Counted from the first letter of the stretch, positions 38,067 to 47,795 are shown. The stretch: 64,000 nt of DNA from Aeromonas rivipollensis (GCF_037811135.1 NZ_CP149130.1:2290501-2354500), one strand, 5' to 3'. Program-made: numbers and translations. The notes: generated by a model from the sequence alone, not told the origin.

Positions 38067-39389
38067 ATGGAACCTGAAAACGCACTTACCGCCCCTGCCC
38101 GCTCAGGGGCTGGCATTAAACTGCTGCTGACCAGTGTGCTCGGCATCGCCATCTTTTTCGTGCCCTTCGAGCTCGCGGGTCGCAGTACCATACTGGTGGA
38201 TCACCTGGCGGGCTTCCTGATGGCGCAGCGCCCGCTCGCTCTGGGGCTGATCCTGCTGCTGATCGCCTATGGCGCCATCAGCCCGCTGCTGGATGGTCGC
38301 TGGCGCGCCCGCCCCATCGACAGACTGCTGACCCTGTTCAAGCTGCTCGGGCTGGGGCTGGCCATCATGTATGTGGCCGACTGGGGCCCCGCCTGGCTGA
38401 TGACGCCGGATCGCCTGCCCTTCCTCTTTGACAAGCTGGCCATGTCGGTGGGCCTCATAGTGCCCATCGGCGCCATGGCCCTCACCTTCCTGCTCGGCTT
38501 CGGCCTGCTGGAGCTCATCGGCGTGCTGATGCAGCCGGTGATGCGTCCCCTCTGGCGCACGCCCGGCCACTCCGCCATCGATGCGGTCGCCTCCTTCGTC
38601 GGCAGCTACTCGGTGGGCCTGCTCATCACCAACCGGGTCTTCCTCGCGGGCAAGTACACGGTACGGGAAGCCGTCATCATCGCCACCGGCTTCTCCACCG
38701 TCTCCGCCGCCTTCATGATCATAGTGGCCAAGACTCTCAACCTGATGGGGCACTGGAACTTCTACTTCTGGTCCACCCTGGTGATCACCTTCGTCATCAC
38801 CGCCATCCTGGCGCGGGTTCCCCCCATCAGCACCATGGCGCACCAGGGCGAGACCGACGAGCCGCTGCCGGCCGGCATGAGTCGCTGGCAAGCGGCGCTG
38901 GCCTCCGGGCTCACCCAGTCCAGCCAGGCGGATCCCGTGCTGCGGCAGTTGCAGGACAACCTCAAGGATGGCCTCTACATGGCCGCCGCCGTGGTCCCCA
39001 CCATCTTGTCCGTCGGCCTGCTGGGGCTGTTGCTGGCGCAGCACACACCGCTGTTTGATCTGCTGGGCTGGCTGCTGTGGCCCCTCACCTGGCTGCTGGA
39101 TCTTGGGGAACCGCTGGAGACCGCAAGAGCGCTCTCGGCGGGGCTAGCGGAGATGTTCCTGCCCGCCATCCTGCTCAAGGATGCGGATCTGCTGGTGCGC
39201 TATGTAACCGCCGTGGTCTCGGTGAGCTCGGTGCTCTTCTTCTCCGCCTCCATTCCCTGCGTCCTGGCCACCAAGATCCCGGTGAGCCTGGGGCAACTGG
39301 TGGTGATCTGGCTGCTGCGCACCCTGCTTGGCATCCTGCTGGCAGCCCTGTGCGGCCGGCTGGCCATGGCGATGGGCTGGCTCAGCTAG
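38067..39389 (+). CDS. yjiH: YjiH family inner-membrane protein (nucleoside-recognition/Gate domain)
   Basis: This 440-residue protein has about ten hydrophobic helices and matches the YjiH family. It has an FFVPFELAGRSTILVDHL start, a central FVGSYSVGLLITNRVFLAGKYT and ATGFSTVSAAFMIIVAKTLNL, and later SASIPCVLATKIPVSLGQL. The Gate/nucleoside-recognition fold suggests a transporter, but no substrate is established. A strong ribosome site AAGGAGAGG precedes the start. It ends at a bidirectional terminator. Confidence 0.9.
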   Translation: MEPENALTAPARSGAGIKLLLTSVLGIAIFFVPFELAGRSTILVDHLAGFLMAQRPLALGLILLLIAYGAISPLLDGRWRARPIDRLLTLFKLLGLGLAIMYVADWGPAWLMTPDRLPFLFDKLAMSVGLIVPIGAMALTFLLGFGLLELIGVLMQPVMRPLWRTPGHSAIDAVASFVGSYSVGLLITNRVFLAGKYTVREAVIIATGFSTVSAAFMIIVAKTLNLMGHWNFYFWSTLVITFVITAILARVPPISTMAHQGETDEPLPAGMSRWQAALASGLTQSSQADPVLRQLQDNLKDGLYMAAAVVPTILSVGLLGLLLAQHTPLFDLLGWLLWPLTWLLDLGEPLETARALSAGLAEMFLPAILLKDADLLVRYVTAVVSVSSVLFFSASIPCVLATKIPVSLGQLVVIWLLRTLLGILLAALCGRLAMAMGWLS

Positions 39390-39403
39390 GTTGACGCTAT
39401 ATC

Positions 39404-39439
39404 AAAGAAACAAAGCGCCATCAGGCGCTTTGTTTCTTT
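39404..39439. terminator. Bidirectional terminator between yjiH and the LysR gene
   Basis: A perfect stem of about 16 bp (arm AAAGAAACAAAGCGCC, loop ATCA) separates convergent genes. T-rich arms on both strands suit termination in either direction. Confidence 0.88.
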
Positions 39440-39475
39440 ATGCGGGCCGGCAGCCGTTACCAGATCGACGACCCG

Positions 39476-40366
39476 TCATTCGAGCCATTGCCGCAGCGTC
39501 AGCGTGGCAAGATCCACGAAGGCGCGCAACCTGGGGGGCATGAAGCGCTGCCTGGGGTAGACGATATGGATGGGATCCGCCTTGCCATGCCATTCGGGCA
39601 GGACAGGCACCAGTCTCCCCTCTTCACAGGCCTGGCGACACAGGTAGGAGGGCAAGAGTGCCACCCCACAGCCAGCCTGCACCATGGTCATGATCAAGCC
39701 GACATCGTTGATCAGCGTCTGTCGGGCCAGAGAGACGATCAGGCTGTTGTCGGCTTCGTCGTGGAGTACCCAGGCCTCCTTCCCCAGAGGGGTGAACTGC
39801 AGGCAGGCATGATGACGCAGCGCTGGCGGTGCATCGAGCGCCGGGGCACTGGCAAGGTAATCCGGGCTCGCAAACAGTGCCCAGCGCGCAACGCCCACCT
39901 GCCTGGCTATCAGTGTCGAGTCCTTGAGAGGGCCGGTACGGATGGCAACATCGACCCCCTCGGCGACCAGATCCACGTAGCGGTTCATCAGCACCAGCTC
40001 CACATCGACCTTGGGCCACTGACTGCGCATCTGCCCCAGGATGGACGACAGGATCTGGTCGCCGATATCCACGGGCGCCGTGATCCGCAACAACCCGCAG
40101 GGCTCCTCCCGCGACTCGGTCACGGCGGCCTCGGCATCGAACACATGCGCCAGCCCGGCCGAGGCGTGCTCGAAATAGAGCTGTCCGGCCTCGGTCAGGT
40201 GCAGGCGACGGGTCGTCCGCTGCAAGAGGGTCACGCCCAGGCGCTTCTCCAGCATGGCCACCCGATGGCTGACCGTTGAGGTCGGCAATCCCAGCAGACG
40301 AGCCGCGGCACTGAAACTGCCGGCTTGCACGACCTTGACGAATACAACGACCTGATTGAAGTCCAT
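39476..40366 (-). CDS. LysR-family transcriptional regulator
   Basis: From the ATG at 40366 (MDFNQVVVFVKVVQAGSFSAAARLLGLPTSTVSHRVAMLEKRLG) the protein has 296 residues: an N-terminal winged helix-turn-helix and a substrate-binding-like effector domain. The longer frame to 40378 uses TTG and lacks support. TTGGA lies ahead of the chosen start. It is divergent from the pirin and ycaC genes, which it probably controls, as similar regulators do in related bacteria. Confidence 0.93.
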   Translation of the reverse strand: MDFNQVVVFVKVVQAGSFSAAARLLGLPTSTVSHRVAMLEKRLGVTLLQRTTRRLHLTEAGQLYFEHASAGLAHVFDAEAAVTESREEPCGLLRITAPVDIGDQILSSILGQMRSQWPKVDVELVLMNRYVDLVAEGVDVAIRTGPLKDSTLIARQVGVARWALFASPDYLASAPALDAPPALRHHACLQFTPLGKEAWVLHDEADNSLIVSLARQTLINDVGLIMTMVQAGCGVALLPSYLCRQACEEGRLVPVLPEWHGKADPIHIVYPRQRFMPPRLRAFVDLATLTLRQWLE

Positions 40367-40369
40367 TTT

Positions 40370-40412
40370 CCAACTCAATAGAAAGTGTTTTCTGATTTAA
40401 CCACCTAGTTGG
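40370..40412. promoter_or_regulatory. Candidate LysR operators in the divergent promoter region
   Basis: The 97-base space between the LysR and pirin genes holds CCAACT (40370-40375) and its complement AGTTGG (40407-40412). Between them lies an AGAAA-N4-TTTCT inverted repeat (40380-40393). Inverted repeats of this kind between a LysR gene and its target are typical binding sites. Confidence 0.5.
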
Positions 40413-40463
40413 AGAGATGACCACTTCCTACACTGTTCCCATCGCGTCAACGGAGACATTGAG

Positions 40464-41330
40464 ATGAAAGAACTGGCATTTATCAAGCGCAGCAACGGAC
40501 GGCACTGGGTGGGTGACGGCTTCCCCGTCAGGAGCATCTTCTCCTACAACGACATCGCCGAGGAGATGTCCCCCTTCCTGTTGATGGACTACGCGGGCCC
40601 GGCCACTTTCCCGGCCACCTCCCATCAACTCGGCGTCGGCCAGCACCCTCACCGCGGATTCGAGACGGTGACCATCGTCTATGAAGGCGGCGTCTCCCAC
40701 AGAGACTCCTCGGGGGGCGGCGGCACCATAGGTCCGGGTGATGTGCAGTGGATGACGGCCGCATCTGGCCTGATCCACGAGGAGTACCACAGCCCGGACT
40801 TTGCCAGGACGGGCGGCGCCTTCGAAATGGTCCAGCTGTGGGTGAACCTGCCAGCCCGGGACAAGATGACGGCTCCTGGCTACCAGGGCATCACCGCCAA
40901 AGAGATCCCGCGAGTGGCACTGCCAGAGGGCGCAGGGGAGGCTCGAATCATCGCCGGGCGCTTCGGCGAGACCGCTGGCCCCGCCCGAACCTTCACCCCG
41001 ATGAACGTCTGGGACATGCGACTGAAGGCTCATCACCGGGTGACGCTCGAACTGCCGGAAGGGCACACCACTGCGCTGTTTGTGCTCAAAGGCGCCATTC
41101 GCCTCGGCAACCGCCACCCTGTCCGCACCGCCGAGCTGGCAGTCATGGAGCGCCGTGGCAGCAAACTGGTGATGGAGGTCGAGGAAGAGACGACGCTGCT
41201 GCTGCTCAATGGCGCTCCCCTCGATGAACCCATCGTCGGTCACGGCCCCTTCGTGATGAACAGCCAGGAAGAGATAGTGCAGGCCATCAATGATTACAAC
41301 AGCGGCCGTTTCGGCCAGATCGGACGCTAG
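40464..41330 (+). CDS. Pirin family protein
   Basis: The 288-residue bicupin has the pirin N-terminal signature: FLLMDYAGPATFPATSHQLGVGQHPHRGFETVTIVYEGGVSHRDS, with the His residues that bind iron, and VQWMTAASGLIHEEYHS. Bacterial pirins vary in role (quercetinase or redox-linked regulation), so no function is assigned. GGAGA precedes the start. ycaC follows 236 bases downstream on the same strand. Confidence 0.92.
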   Translation: MKELAFIKRSNGRHWVGDGFPVRSIFSYNDIAEEMSPFLLMDYAGPATFPATSHQLGVGQHPHRGFETVTIVYEGGVSHRDSSGGGGTIGPGDVQWMTAASGLIHEEYHSPDFARTGGAFEMVQLWVNLPARDKMTAPGYQGITAKEIPRVALPEGAGEARIIAGRFGETAGPARTFTPMNVWDMRLKAHHRVTLELPEGHTTALFVLKGAIRLGNRHPVRTAELAVMERRGSKLVMEVEEETTLLLLNGAPLDEPIVGHGPFVMNSQEEIVQAINDYNSGRFGQIGR

Positions 41331-41566
41331 AACCCCGAGTCCGGCAACAGGAGTACTGTGAACGGCCCGGCCCATCCCGGCGGCGCCAGATCCGGCCACG
41401 CCGGGATGGCGCAGGACATCACACTGACTCCCGTGCTGGCTGGCCTGCTCCCCCTGGATAGCCCGGTGGAGGCGGTCGAATGGCAAGGCATCAATCGTAC
41501 TGCAACAACCACGCACTGCTGGATCCCCAGCGTGAATGTCCTGACCAACCAACCTGGAGAAACGTC

Positions 41567-42193
41567 ATGAACAAGCCCTACGTCAAACTCGACAAGCAAA
41601 ACGCTGCCGTGCTGCTGGTGGATCACCAGGCCGGCCTCTCCTCCCTGGTGCGCGACATCGAGCCGGACAAGTTTCGCAACAACGTGCTGGCGCTGGCCGC
41701 GCTGGCCAAGTACTTCGAGCTGCCGACCATACTGACCACCAGTTTCGAAAACGGGCCCAACGGCCCGCTGATGACAGAGCTCAAGGAGACCTTCCCTGAC
41801 GCCCCTTACATTGCCCGCCCCGGGCAGATCAACGCCTGGGATAACGAGGAATTCGTCAAGGCGGTCAAGGCCACCGGCAAGAAGCAGCTGATCATCGCCG
41901 GCATAGTCACCGAGGTGTGCGTGGCATTCCCGGCCTTGTCCGCCCTCGAGGAAGGGTACGAGGTATTTGTCATCACCGATGCCTCCGGGACCTTCAACGA
42001 GATCACCCGTCACTCGGCCTGGGATCGGATGTCATCCGCCGGGGCGCAGCTGATGACCTGGTTTGGGGCCGCCTGTGAACTGCACCGCGACTGGCGCAAT
42101 GACGTGGAAGGCCTGGGTACCCTGTTTGCCAACCACATCCCCGACTATCGCAATCTGATCAACAGCTACACCGCAGTCCAGAGCAGCAAGTAG
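41567..42193 (+). CDS. ycaC: YcaC-like isochorismatase-family hydrolase
   Basis: The 208-residue form from the ATG at 41567 is very close to E. coli YcaC throughout: NKPYVKLDKQNAAVLLVDHQAG, ILTTSFENGPNGPL and GIVTEVCVAFPALSALEEGY with the catalytic-type cysteine. The isochorismatase fold is clear but the natural substrate is unknown. TGGAGA is ahead of the start; the upstream frame to 41480 is not conserved. The 236-base gap before it holds no gene I recognise. It is probably co-regulated with pirin by the LysR protein. Confidence 0.93.
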   Translation: MNKPYVKLDKQNAAVLLVDHQAGLSSLVRDIEPDKFRNNVLALAALAKYFELPTILTTSFENGPNGPLMTELKETFPDAPYIARPGQINAWDNEEFVKAVKATGKKQLIIAGIVTEVCVAFPALSALEEGYEVFVITDASGTFNEITRHSAWDRMSSAGAQLMTWFGAACELHRDWRNDVEGLGTLFANHIPDYRNLINSYTAVQSSK

Positions 42194-42224
42194 TACAGGC
42201 CAGCCCCGGGAAACCGGGGAACGG

Positions 42225-42269
42225 AAAAAACAAAACGCAGCTGACAGGGTGGGAACCCTATCAGCTGCG
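42225..42269 (-). terminator. Terminator of the ybaN-apt-dnaX-ybaB unit
   Basis: A 15-pair stem (arm CGCAGCTGACAGGGT at 42236-42250) contains one pair that is G-U only on the minus-strand RNA. It is followed there by TTTTGTTTTTT. It serves the minus-strand genes. A smaller CCCCGG-GAAA-CCGGGG hairpin at 42204-42219 lies just past ycaC. Confidence 0.88.
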
Positions 42270-42315
42270 CCCTCGCCATGGATCATGGCATCTAGATTTG
42301 AAAGGCGTTCAGCCC

Positions 42316-42645
42316 TTAGAACGGCATCTTGAAGCCGGGGGGCAGTTGCATGCCGCCGGTCAGCTCGCCCATCTTGCTCTTGTTCTGCTCTTCCACCCGG
42401 CGCACTGCGTCGTTGACGGCGGCGGCGACCAGATCTTCCAGCATCTCCTTGTCATCTTCCATCAGACTCGGATCTATCTCGATACGGCGCACGCTGTGGC
42501 TGCCGGCCATGGTGACCTTGACCATGCCAGCGCCGGCTTCGCCGACGACTTCCATCTGAGCCAGCTGCTCTTGCATCTTCTGCATGCGCTCTTGCATCTG
42601 TTGGGCCTGTTTCATCAGGTTACCCATTCCACCTTTACCAAACAT
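42316..42645 (-). CDS. ybaB: Nucleoid-associated protein YbaB/EbfC
   Basis: The start at 42645 gives [21 protein letters not shown], the family N-terminus; the longer frame upstream is not conserved. The 109-residue DNA-binding protein has the usual tweezer-shaped fold with a coiled helix and [21 protein letters not shown]. It follows dnaX on the same strand. The recR gene that normally comes next is missing here. Confidence 0.95.
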   Translation of the reverse strand: MFGKGGMGNLMKQAQQMQERMQKMQEQLAQMEVVGEAGAGMVKVTMAGSHSVRRIEIDPSLMEDDKEMLEDLVAAAVNDAVRRVEEQNKSKMGELTGGMQLPPGFKMPF

Positions 42646-42775
42646 AGGTCGTCTCTCGTCTTGAAATCCGGCATCCAGCGCCGGGCTGTGGGCTTGTTCT
42701 ACCCCGGATATGGGGGCAACCAAAAGATTTTTCAACCGGGACTCGGGTCCCGGCATGGGATTTAACTCATAGCAC

Positions 42776-45304
42776 TCAACGGCTCAGGGGCTCGATGCTC
42801 TCGGGATGGAGCACGGCACCGAATCGCTGCTGCAGGAACTGCACATTGGGATCGTCTGCCAGATCCCGGCTCACCTGCTCACGGACCCCCAGATAGAGGC
42901 GATGCTCGATCTCGAGCGGCGTCTCCCGCGCCGGATCCGTACCCAGGGTCACCTCGACACGCACCGGCTGTCCAAACTCCGGGCCTATGATCTCGGCCAG
43001 ATCGGCCAAGGCCCTGTCGCTGACCAGGTGGCGCTGCTCGGGCTTGAGCACCAGGGACACCAGCTCTCCCTGCCGGGTCATCACAGAGTTGATGGCGAGC
43101 TGGCGCAGCCGGCCACCGACCCCGGTGCGGGCGATAAGCTCGGCCCAGGGGTCGCCGCAATTGACCAGCAGGGAAGAGGGGATCAGGCGGGTGACCTCCT
43201 CCCCCTCCTGCGGCTGGGCGTCACTCTCCAGCTCATCCCAGTCGATGGTTTCCATCACCTGAGCCGTCGTTGGCTGCGCTTCTTCAGGCACGGCAAGGGG
43301 CGTCGTAACTGGCGTTGCCGGCGCAGCGACGACGGTAGCAGCAGCGGCGGTCCTGGCAGGTACGCCGTCCAGATCCCAGGGGGGCAGGTCATCCGAAGCG
43401 GGGCTGGCCTTTTGCGGAGCACTCGGCCTTGACGCTGGCGCCGCCGCTTGCGCTGCGGGGGCGCTGACCGGTCCGTCGCCGAAGCCCTGATTCAGATATT
43501 CCTCGTAATCGCTACCGCTGTCGTCATAGGCATCGAGGGGCGGCAGATCCTCATAGCCCGGCATGGGCCCGGCATAGGCAGGCGCCGCAGCGGCCTGCCT
43601 GGCTGGTGCAGAGGGGGCTGGCGCCACGGGTTGCACTGCGGCAGTAGCCAGGGGCGCAGCCGGTTTGCTCGGCGTCGCCCTGGGAGGGGCAGAGACGGTG
43701 CCAGCCCCGGATTCGCCCCTCAGCCGGCTGCGCAGCAGATTGCGCTTGCCCAGCAGGCTCTGCATGCTGGAGGCCGCCGAGGGGGCCGCCTCGGGTTCAG
43801 GGGCTATGACAGGAGCCGCCGGCAGGACCTCCTCATGGAAGGAGGCCGGCTGCTCGGGTTCAAGGGGCTGTGCTTCCTGCGCCTGGGGCGCACCACCGAT
43901 CTGAGGCTCAGGCTGCATTGGCTGCGCCTCATACCCCATCCGCTGCGCGGCTTGCAGCAGCTCATGCTGCTCGGCAAAGAGGGCAGCGCTGGCATCATCG
44001 TCGTCGGAAGCCGGCTCATCGGCCTCCACCGTCAAGTGCGGCGCTGTCGGCGTCAGGGCTGCGGGCGCGGCCGTGCTGGCCGCCGTCGCGGCCTGATGCG
44101 GGGCTGGCTCAGCCCCTGACGGCTTTCCCGGCAGGGCCGATACGGCCTCCCTCCCCGCCCCGGGCAACGCGCCCATGGAGACGGGCAAGGCGCTCAGATT
44201 GGCGGGATGCACCGCCTCGCGGCGCGGCGAGAAGGCCAGCATCCGCAGGCAGGTCATCTCCAGCGCGGTGCGGCCATCGGGCGCCCAGGGCAAATCCTTG
44301 CGCCCCCCCAGCACTATCTGGTAGCAGAGCTGCACCTCTTCCGGGCTCATGGCCCCCGCCAGCTGCAGCAAGGCATCCGCATCCGCCCCCTGCTCCTGCA
44401 CGCTGGCAGGGAGCAGCTGGGCCATGGCAACCCGATGGAGCAAAGCTTCCAGCTCGGCGTGCAGCTGATCGAAGTCCGGCCCCAGGGTGGCTATCTCGGT
44501 GATCTTGGCCATGGTGGCCGACGCATCCTGGCGCAGTATGGCTTCCAGCAACTGGTGCAGATGGTGGTGGTCGAGGGTCCCCAGCATGGTCAGCACGCTC
44601 TCCAGACGCACGCTGCCATTGCCGTGGGCCAGGGCCTGATCGGTGAGGCTCAGGGCATCGCGCATGCTGCCATCGGCCGCCTTGGCCAGGGCCAGCAGGG
44701 CGCGGGGCTCGAACGGCTGACCTTCCTGATCCAGCACCCATTCCAACTGCTTGGCGATCTGGCTCTGATCCAGGCTCTTCAAGTGGAACTGCAGGCAGCG
44801 GGACAAGATGGTGATGGGGAGTTTCTGCGGGTCAGTGGTGGCCAGCAGGAACTTCACATAGGGGGGCGGCTCTTCCAGGGTTTTGAGCAGCGCATTGAAG
44901 CTGTGGCGCGACAGCATGTGCACCTCATCGATGAGATACACCTTGAAGCGGCCGCGGGCCGGGCGGTACTGCACGTTGTCGAGCAGCTCGCGGGTGTCTT
45001 CCACCTTGGTGCGCGAGGCCGCATCGATCTCCAGCAGATCGACGAAGTTGCCCTGATCGATCTCGCGGCAGGTGTCGCATACGCCGCACGGGTGGCTGCT
45101 GATCCCCTGCTCGCAGTTGAGGCTCTTGGCCAGGATGCGGGCTATGGTGGTCTTGCCGACCCCGCGGGTGCCGCTCAGCAGGTAGGCGTGATGCAGCCGT
45201 CCCTGATCCAGGGCATTGGTCAAGGCGGTCAGCACATGTTGCTGGCCAACCACTTGTTCAAACGTATGGGGGCGCCATTTACGCGCCAGAACCTGATAGC
45301 TCAT
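42776..45304 (-). CDS. dnaX: DNA polymerase III subunit tau (DnaX)
   Basis: DnaX is the clamp-loader ATPase that also ties polymerase and helicase together. From the ATG at 45304 the protein has 842 residues. It has [21 protein letters not shown], Walker A GTRGVGKT at 45-52, the zinc module with Cys64, 73, 76 and 79, LIDEVHMLS, and a long Ala/Pro/Glu-rich linker (about 375-690). A conserved C-terminal polymerase-binding domain ends it. I saw no A-AAA-AAG slippery sequence, so the frameshifted gamma form of E. coli may not be made the same way. Confidence 0.95.
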   Translation of the reverse strand: MSYQVLARKWRPHTFEQVVGQQHVLTALTNALDQGRLHHAYLLSGTRGVGKTTIARILAKSLNCEQGISSHPCGVCDTCREIDQGNFVDLLEIDAASRTKVEDTRELLDNVQYRPARGRFKVYLIDEVHMLSRHSFNALLKTLEEPPPYVKFLLATTDPQKLPITILSRCLQFHLKSLDQSQIAKQLEWVLDQEGQPFEPRALLALAKAADGSMRDALSLTDQALAHGNGSVRLESVLTMLGTLDHHHLHQLLEAILRQDASATMAKITEIATLGPDFDQLHAELEALLHRVAMAQLLPASVQEQGADADALLQLAGAMSPEEVQLCYQIVLGGRKDLPWAPDGRTALEMTCLRMLAFSPRREAVHPANLSALPVSMGALPGAGREAVSALPGKPSGAEPAPHQAATAASTAAPAALTPTAPHLTVEADEPASDDDDASAALFAEQHELLQAAQRMGYEAQPMQPEPQIGGAPQAQEAQPLEPEQPASFHEEVLPAAPVIAPEPEAAPSAASSMQSLLGKRNLLRSRLRGESGAGTVSAPPRATPSKPAAPLATAAVQPVAPAPSAPARQAAAAPAYAGPMPGYEDLPPLDAYDDSGSDYEEYLNQGFGDGPVSAPAAQAAAPASRPSAPQKASPASDDLPPWDLDGVPARTAAAATVVAAPATPVTTPLAVPEEAQPTTAQVMETIDWDELESDAQPQEGEEVTRLIPSSLLVNCGDPWAELIARTGVGGRLRQLAINSVMTRQGELVSLVLKPEQRHLVSDRALADLAEIIGPEFGQPVRVEVTLGTDPARETPLEIEHRLYLGVREQVSRDLADDPNVQFLQQRFGAVLHPESIEPLSR

Positions 45305-45404
45305 AGATCTCGATGCTGGAAAACGAGGCATTGAGGCAGGATGCTAACACAAATGGAGGGCGGGCTGTATGGGCTATCGGCCGCCGTGGGAGGGATCGCT
45401 TGAT

Positions 45405-45435
45405 TTTCAAACCGGTGCCCATTCAGGCACCGGTT
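45405..45435 (-). terminator. Hairpin after apt
   Basis: A 10-bp stem AACCGGTGCC / GGCACCGGTT with a six-base loop lies between apt and dnaX. On the minus strand it is followed by TGAAAATCA, a poor T-run, so it may only attenuate transcription into dnaX. Confidence 0.6.
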
Positions 45436-45477
45436 CGGGGCATTGGCGGGTTGACGAGGCCCGCCTGCCAAGGGGGC

Positions 45478-46023
45478 TTACTCGCCCGCGAGTTCCACCA
45501 GCGAGACCACCTTGACGCCAGCGGCGGTCAGGCGGGCATCACCGCCCAGCGACGGCAGTGAGATGATGAAGGCCGCATCGGCGACTTCACCGCCGGCGCG
45601 GCGAATGAGCTTGACGGTGGCGTCGACGGTGCCGCCGGTGGCCAGCAGATCGTCCACCACCAGCACCTTGTCACCGGGCACTATGGCGTCGGTATGCAGT
45701 TGCAGGGTGTCGGTGCCGTACTCGAGGGCATAGGACTCTTCGATGATGGCGCGGGGCAGCTTGCCCGGCTTGCGAACCGGCACGAAGCCCAATCCCATGG
45801 CGAAGGCCACAGGGGCGCCGAAGATGAAACCGCGGGCCTCGGTGCCGACGATCTTGGTGATCCCTTGATCACGATAATGCTCGGCCAGCAGATCGATGGT
45901 GGCCTTGAAGGCCTCGGCGTTCTCGATCAGGCTGGTGATGTCGCGAAACAGTATGCCCGGCTTCGGATAGTCGGGAATGGTCTTGATGCTCGCTTCGATA
46001 AACTTCAGGGTATCCGGATTCAT
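45478..46023 (-). CDS. apt: Adenine phosphoribosyltransferase
   Basis: Apt salvages adenine with PRPP to AMP. The start at 46023 gives [28 protein letters not shown]; the upstream frame is not conserved. The 181-residue protein has [25 protein letters not shown] and the PRPP loop [13 protein letters not shown]. It is preceded by ybaN and followed by dnaX on the same strand, as in E. coli. Confidence 0.96.
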   Translation of the reverse strand: MNPDTLKFIEASIKTIPDYPKPGILFRDITSLIENAEAFKATIDLLAEHYRDQGITKIVGTEARGFIFGAPVAFAMGLGFVPVRKPGKLPRAIIEESYALEYGTDTLQLHTDAIVPGDKVLVVDDLLATGGTVDATVKLIRRAGGEVADAAFIISLPSLGGDARLTAAGVKVVSLVELAGE

Positions 46024-46083
46024 TATTTGACCGCTTATTTTTGAGCCCAGGCGTGGCGTCTCTTGCGCTGCCCGCCAGCGGGC

Positions 46084-46118
46084 AATAAAAAGGCCCGTCA
46101 TGCAAAAAATGACAGGCC
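46084..46118 (-). terminator. Hairpin after ybaN
   Basis: A 10-pair stem GGCCTGTCAT / ATGACGGGCC (one U-G pair on the minus-strand RNA) is followed by TTTTTATT. It lies between ybaN and apt and suggests that apt has its own promoter downstream. Confidence 0.75.
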
Positions 46119-46155
46119 GACTCCATAGCATTATTGCCGCAATAGCTTAGGGATT

Positions 46156-46533
46156 TCACTTCTCCATTGCAACTGGCTCCAGCACCGGCAGACGCATTAA
46201 CCAGGTGAGCAGGATCACCATTATGACAACCAGCAGCAGCCTCACCCAGGGCAGCGGCACCACCAGCAGCGACACCGAGAAGGAGAGCAGAATGAAGATA
46301 ATGGCACGGCGCCGGGCATGGCGCCGAATGCCGCGATATTGCTGCCAGTCATGGATGGGGGGCCCAAACCAGGGGTGTGCCAGCAGCCAACGGTGAAAAC
46401 GGGGTGACGAGCGGGCAAAGAGGGCCGCCGCCAGCAACATGAAGGGGGTGGTCGGCAGCAGGGGCAGGACTATCCCGACTATCCCGGTGGCGAAGGCGAG
46501 CCAGCCCAGGGCCATCAGACACCAGCGTTTCAT
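46156..46533 (-). CDS. ybaN: YbaN family inner-membrane protein (DUF454)
   Basis: This 125-residue protein starts MKRWCLMALGWLAFATGIVGIVLPLLPTTPFMLLAAALFARSSPRFHRWL, the DUF454 signature, with three or four hydrophobic helices. Its function is unknown. It occupies the same place ahead of apt as in E. coli. Confidence 0.93.
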   Translation of the reverse strand: MKRWCLMALGWLAFATGIVGIVLPLLPTTPFMLLAAALFARSSPRFHRWLLAHPWFGPPIHDWQQYRGIRRHARRRAIIFILLSFSVSLLVVPLPWVRLLLVVIMVILLTWLMRLPVLEPVAMEK

Positions 46534-46710
46534 GGGTACTCCTCTGAATGCATCTCTGCCTTTAGCCTAACAGAGTTGGCCCGCAAGCTGACAGCCTGGC
46601 CCACGCAGCGGCAGTCGATTAGGCTCATCGAGTGGGCAGACGGCTGACAACGCCAGCCATTGCCACTACAATCTGCGCTCTTTTTTCTCCCCTTGTCTTC
46701 GGAAGCAGCT

Positions 46711-47655
46711 ATGCGCGTTATTTTGGCCCCCATGCAGGGGGTGCTGGATCACCTGATGCGGGAGGTTCTCACCTCCGTCAACGATTACGACCTCTGTGTC
46801 AGCGAGTTCATCCGGGTCGTCGATCAGCTGCTGCCCGCCAAGGTGTTCTATCGCCTCTGCCCCGAACTCAAGCAGGATGGCAAGACCCGTGCCGGCACTC
46901 CGGTGCGGGTGCAACTGCTGGGCCAGCACCCCGAATGGCTGGCAGAGAATGCGGTACGCGCCATCGAGCTCGGCTCCCCCGGGGTCGATCTCAACTTCGG
47001 CTGCCCCGCCCCCACGGTCAACAAGAGCAAGGGGGGGGCCGTGCTGCTCAAGGAGCCAGAGACCGTCTACCGCATCGTCAAGGCGGTGCGCGAAGCCGTC
47101 CCTGCCCACTTGCCGGTGAGCGCCAAGATCCGCCTGGGTTACGATGACAAGGAGCTCTATATGGACAACGCCCAGGCGGTCTATCAGGGGGGCGCCAACG
47201 AGCTGGCCGTCCATGCCCGCACCAAGCGCGAAGGCTACAAGGCGCCGGCGCACTGGGAATACGTGGATCTCATCCGCCGCGCCCTGCCCATTCCGGTGAC
47301 CGCCAATGGCGAGATCTGGGATCATAAAGATGCCCTCGCCTGCGCCAGCGTCTCCGGCTGCGACGCCCTCATGGTGGGCCGCGGCGCCATCTCCCTGCCC
47401 AATCTGGCCAACGTGATGAAAACCGGCTGTGCCCACATGAGCTGGGCCGAGGTGTTGCAACTGATGGTGAGCTACACCGAGCAGGATCTGGCGAGCGACA
47501 AGGCCGACTACTACCCCAGCCGCATCAAGCAGTGGTTCTCCTACATAGTGCGGGAATACCCCCAGGCCGATGAGCTGTTTCGCCGCATCCGCACCATCAA
47601 GACCGCAGACGAGATCCGTACAGCCCTCGAGCGCGAGTGCACCGCACGGGCCTAG
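46711..47655 (+). CDS. dusC: tRNA-dihydrouridine(16) synthase DusC
   Basis: DusC reduces uridine 16 in tRNA with FMN and NADPH. The start at 46711 gives MRVILAPMQGVLDHLMREVLT. The 314-residue TIM-barrel protein has catalytic Cys98 in NFGCPAPTVNKSKGGAVLL and ANGEIWDHKDALACASVSGCDALMVGRGA, which matches DusC rather than DusA or DusB. Its last 18 codons and stop are repeated immediately downstream. Confidence 0.94.
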   Translation: MRVILAPMQGVLDHLMREVLTSVNDYDLCVSEFIRVVDQLLPAKVFYRLCPELKQDGKTRAGTPVRVQLLGQHPEWLAENAVRAIELGSPGVDLNFGCPAPTVNKSKGGAVLLKEPETVYRIVKAVREAVPAHLPVSAKIRLGYDDKELYMDNAQAVYQGGANELAVHARTKREGYKAPAHWEYVDLIRRALPIPVTANGEIWDHKDALACASVSGCDALMVGRGAISLPNLANVMKTGCAHMSWAEVLQLMVSYTEQDLASDKADYYPSRIKQWFSYIVREYPQADELFRRIRTIKTADEIRTALERECTARA

Positions 47656-47766
47656 TCTTGGCCGCCGCCCCGCAGCACCCTAAAGACCGCAGGCGAGATC
47701 CGCGCCGCCCTCGTGCGCGAGTGCGCCGCACGGGCCTAGTCTTGGCCGCCGCAGCGCGGCGCCCTA
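47599..47766 (+). repeat. 84-bp tandem duplication of the dusC 3' end
   Basis: Two copies (47599-47682 and 47683-47766) differ at about 10 of 84 positions. The first codes for the DusC C-terminus (KTADEIRTALERECTARA, then TAG). The second reads KTAGEIRAALVRECAARA with the same TAG and the same following bases. The unit is 28 codons, so the frame is kept across the stop. It is a segmental duplication that has since diverged. Confidence 0.85.
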
Positions 47767-47795
47767 TGATGAAGGCTCAATGACAGGAGGTCAGG

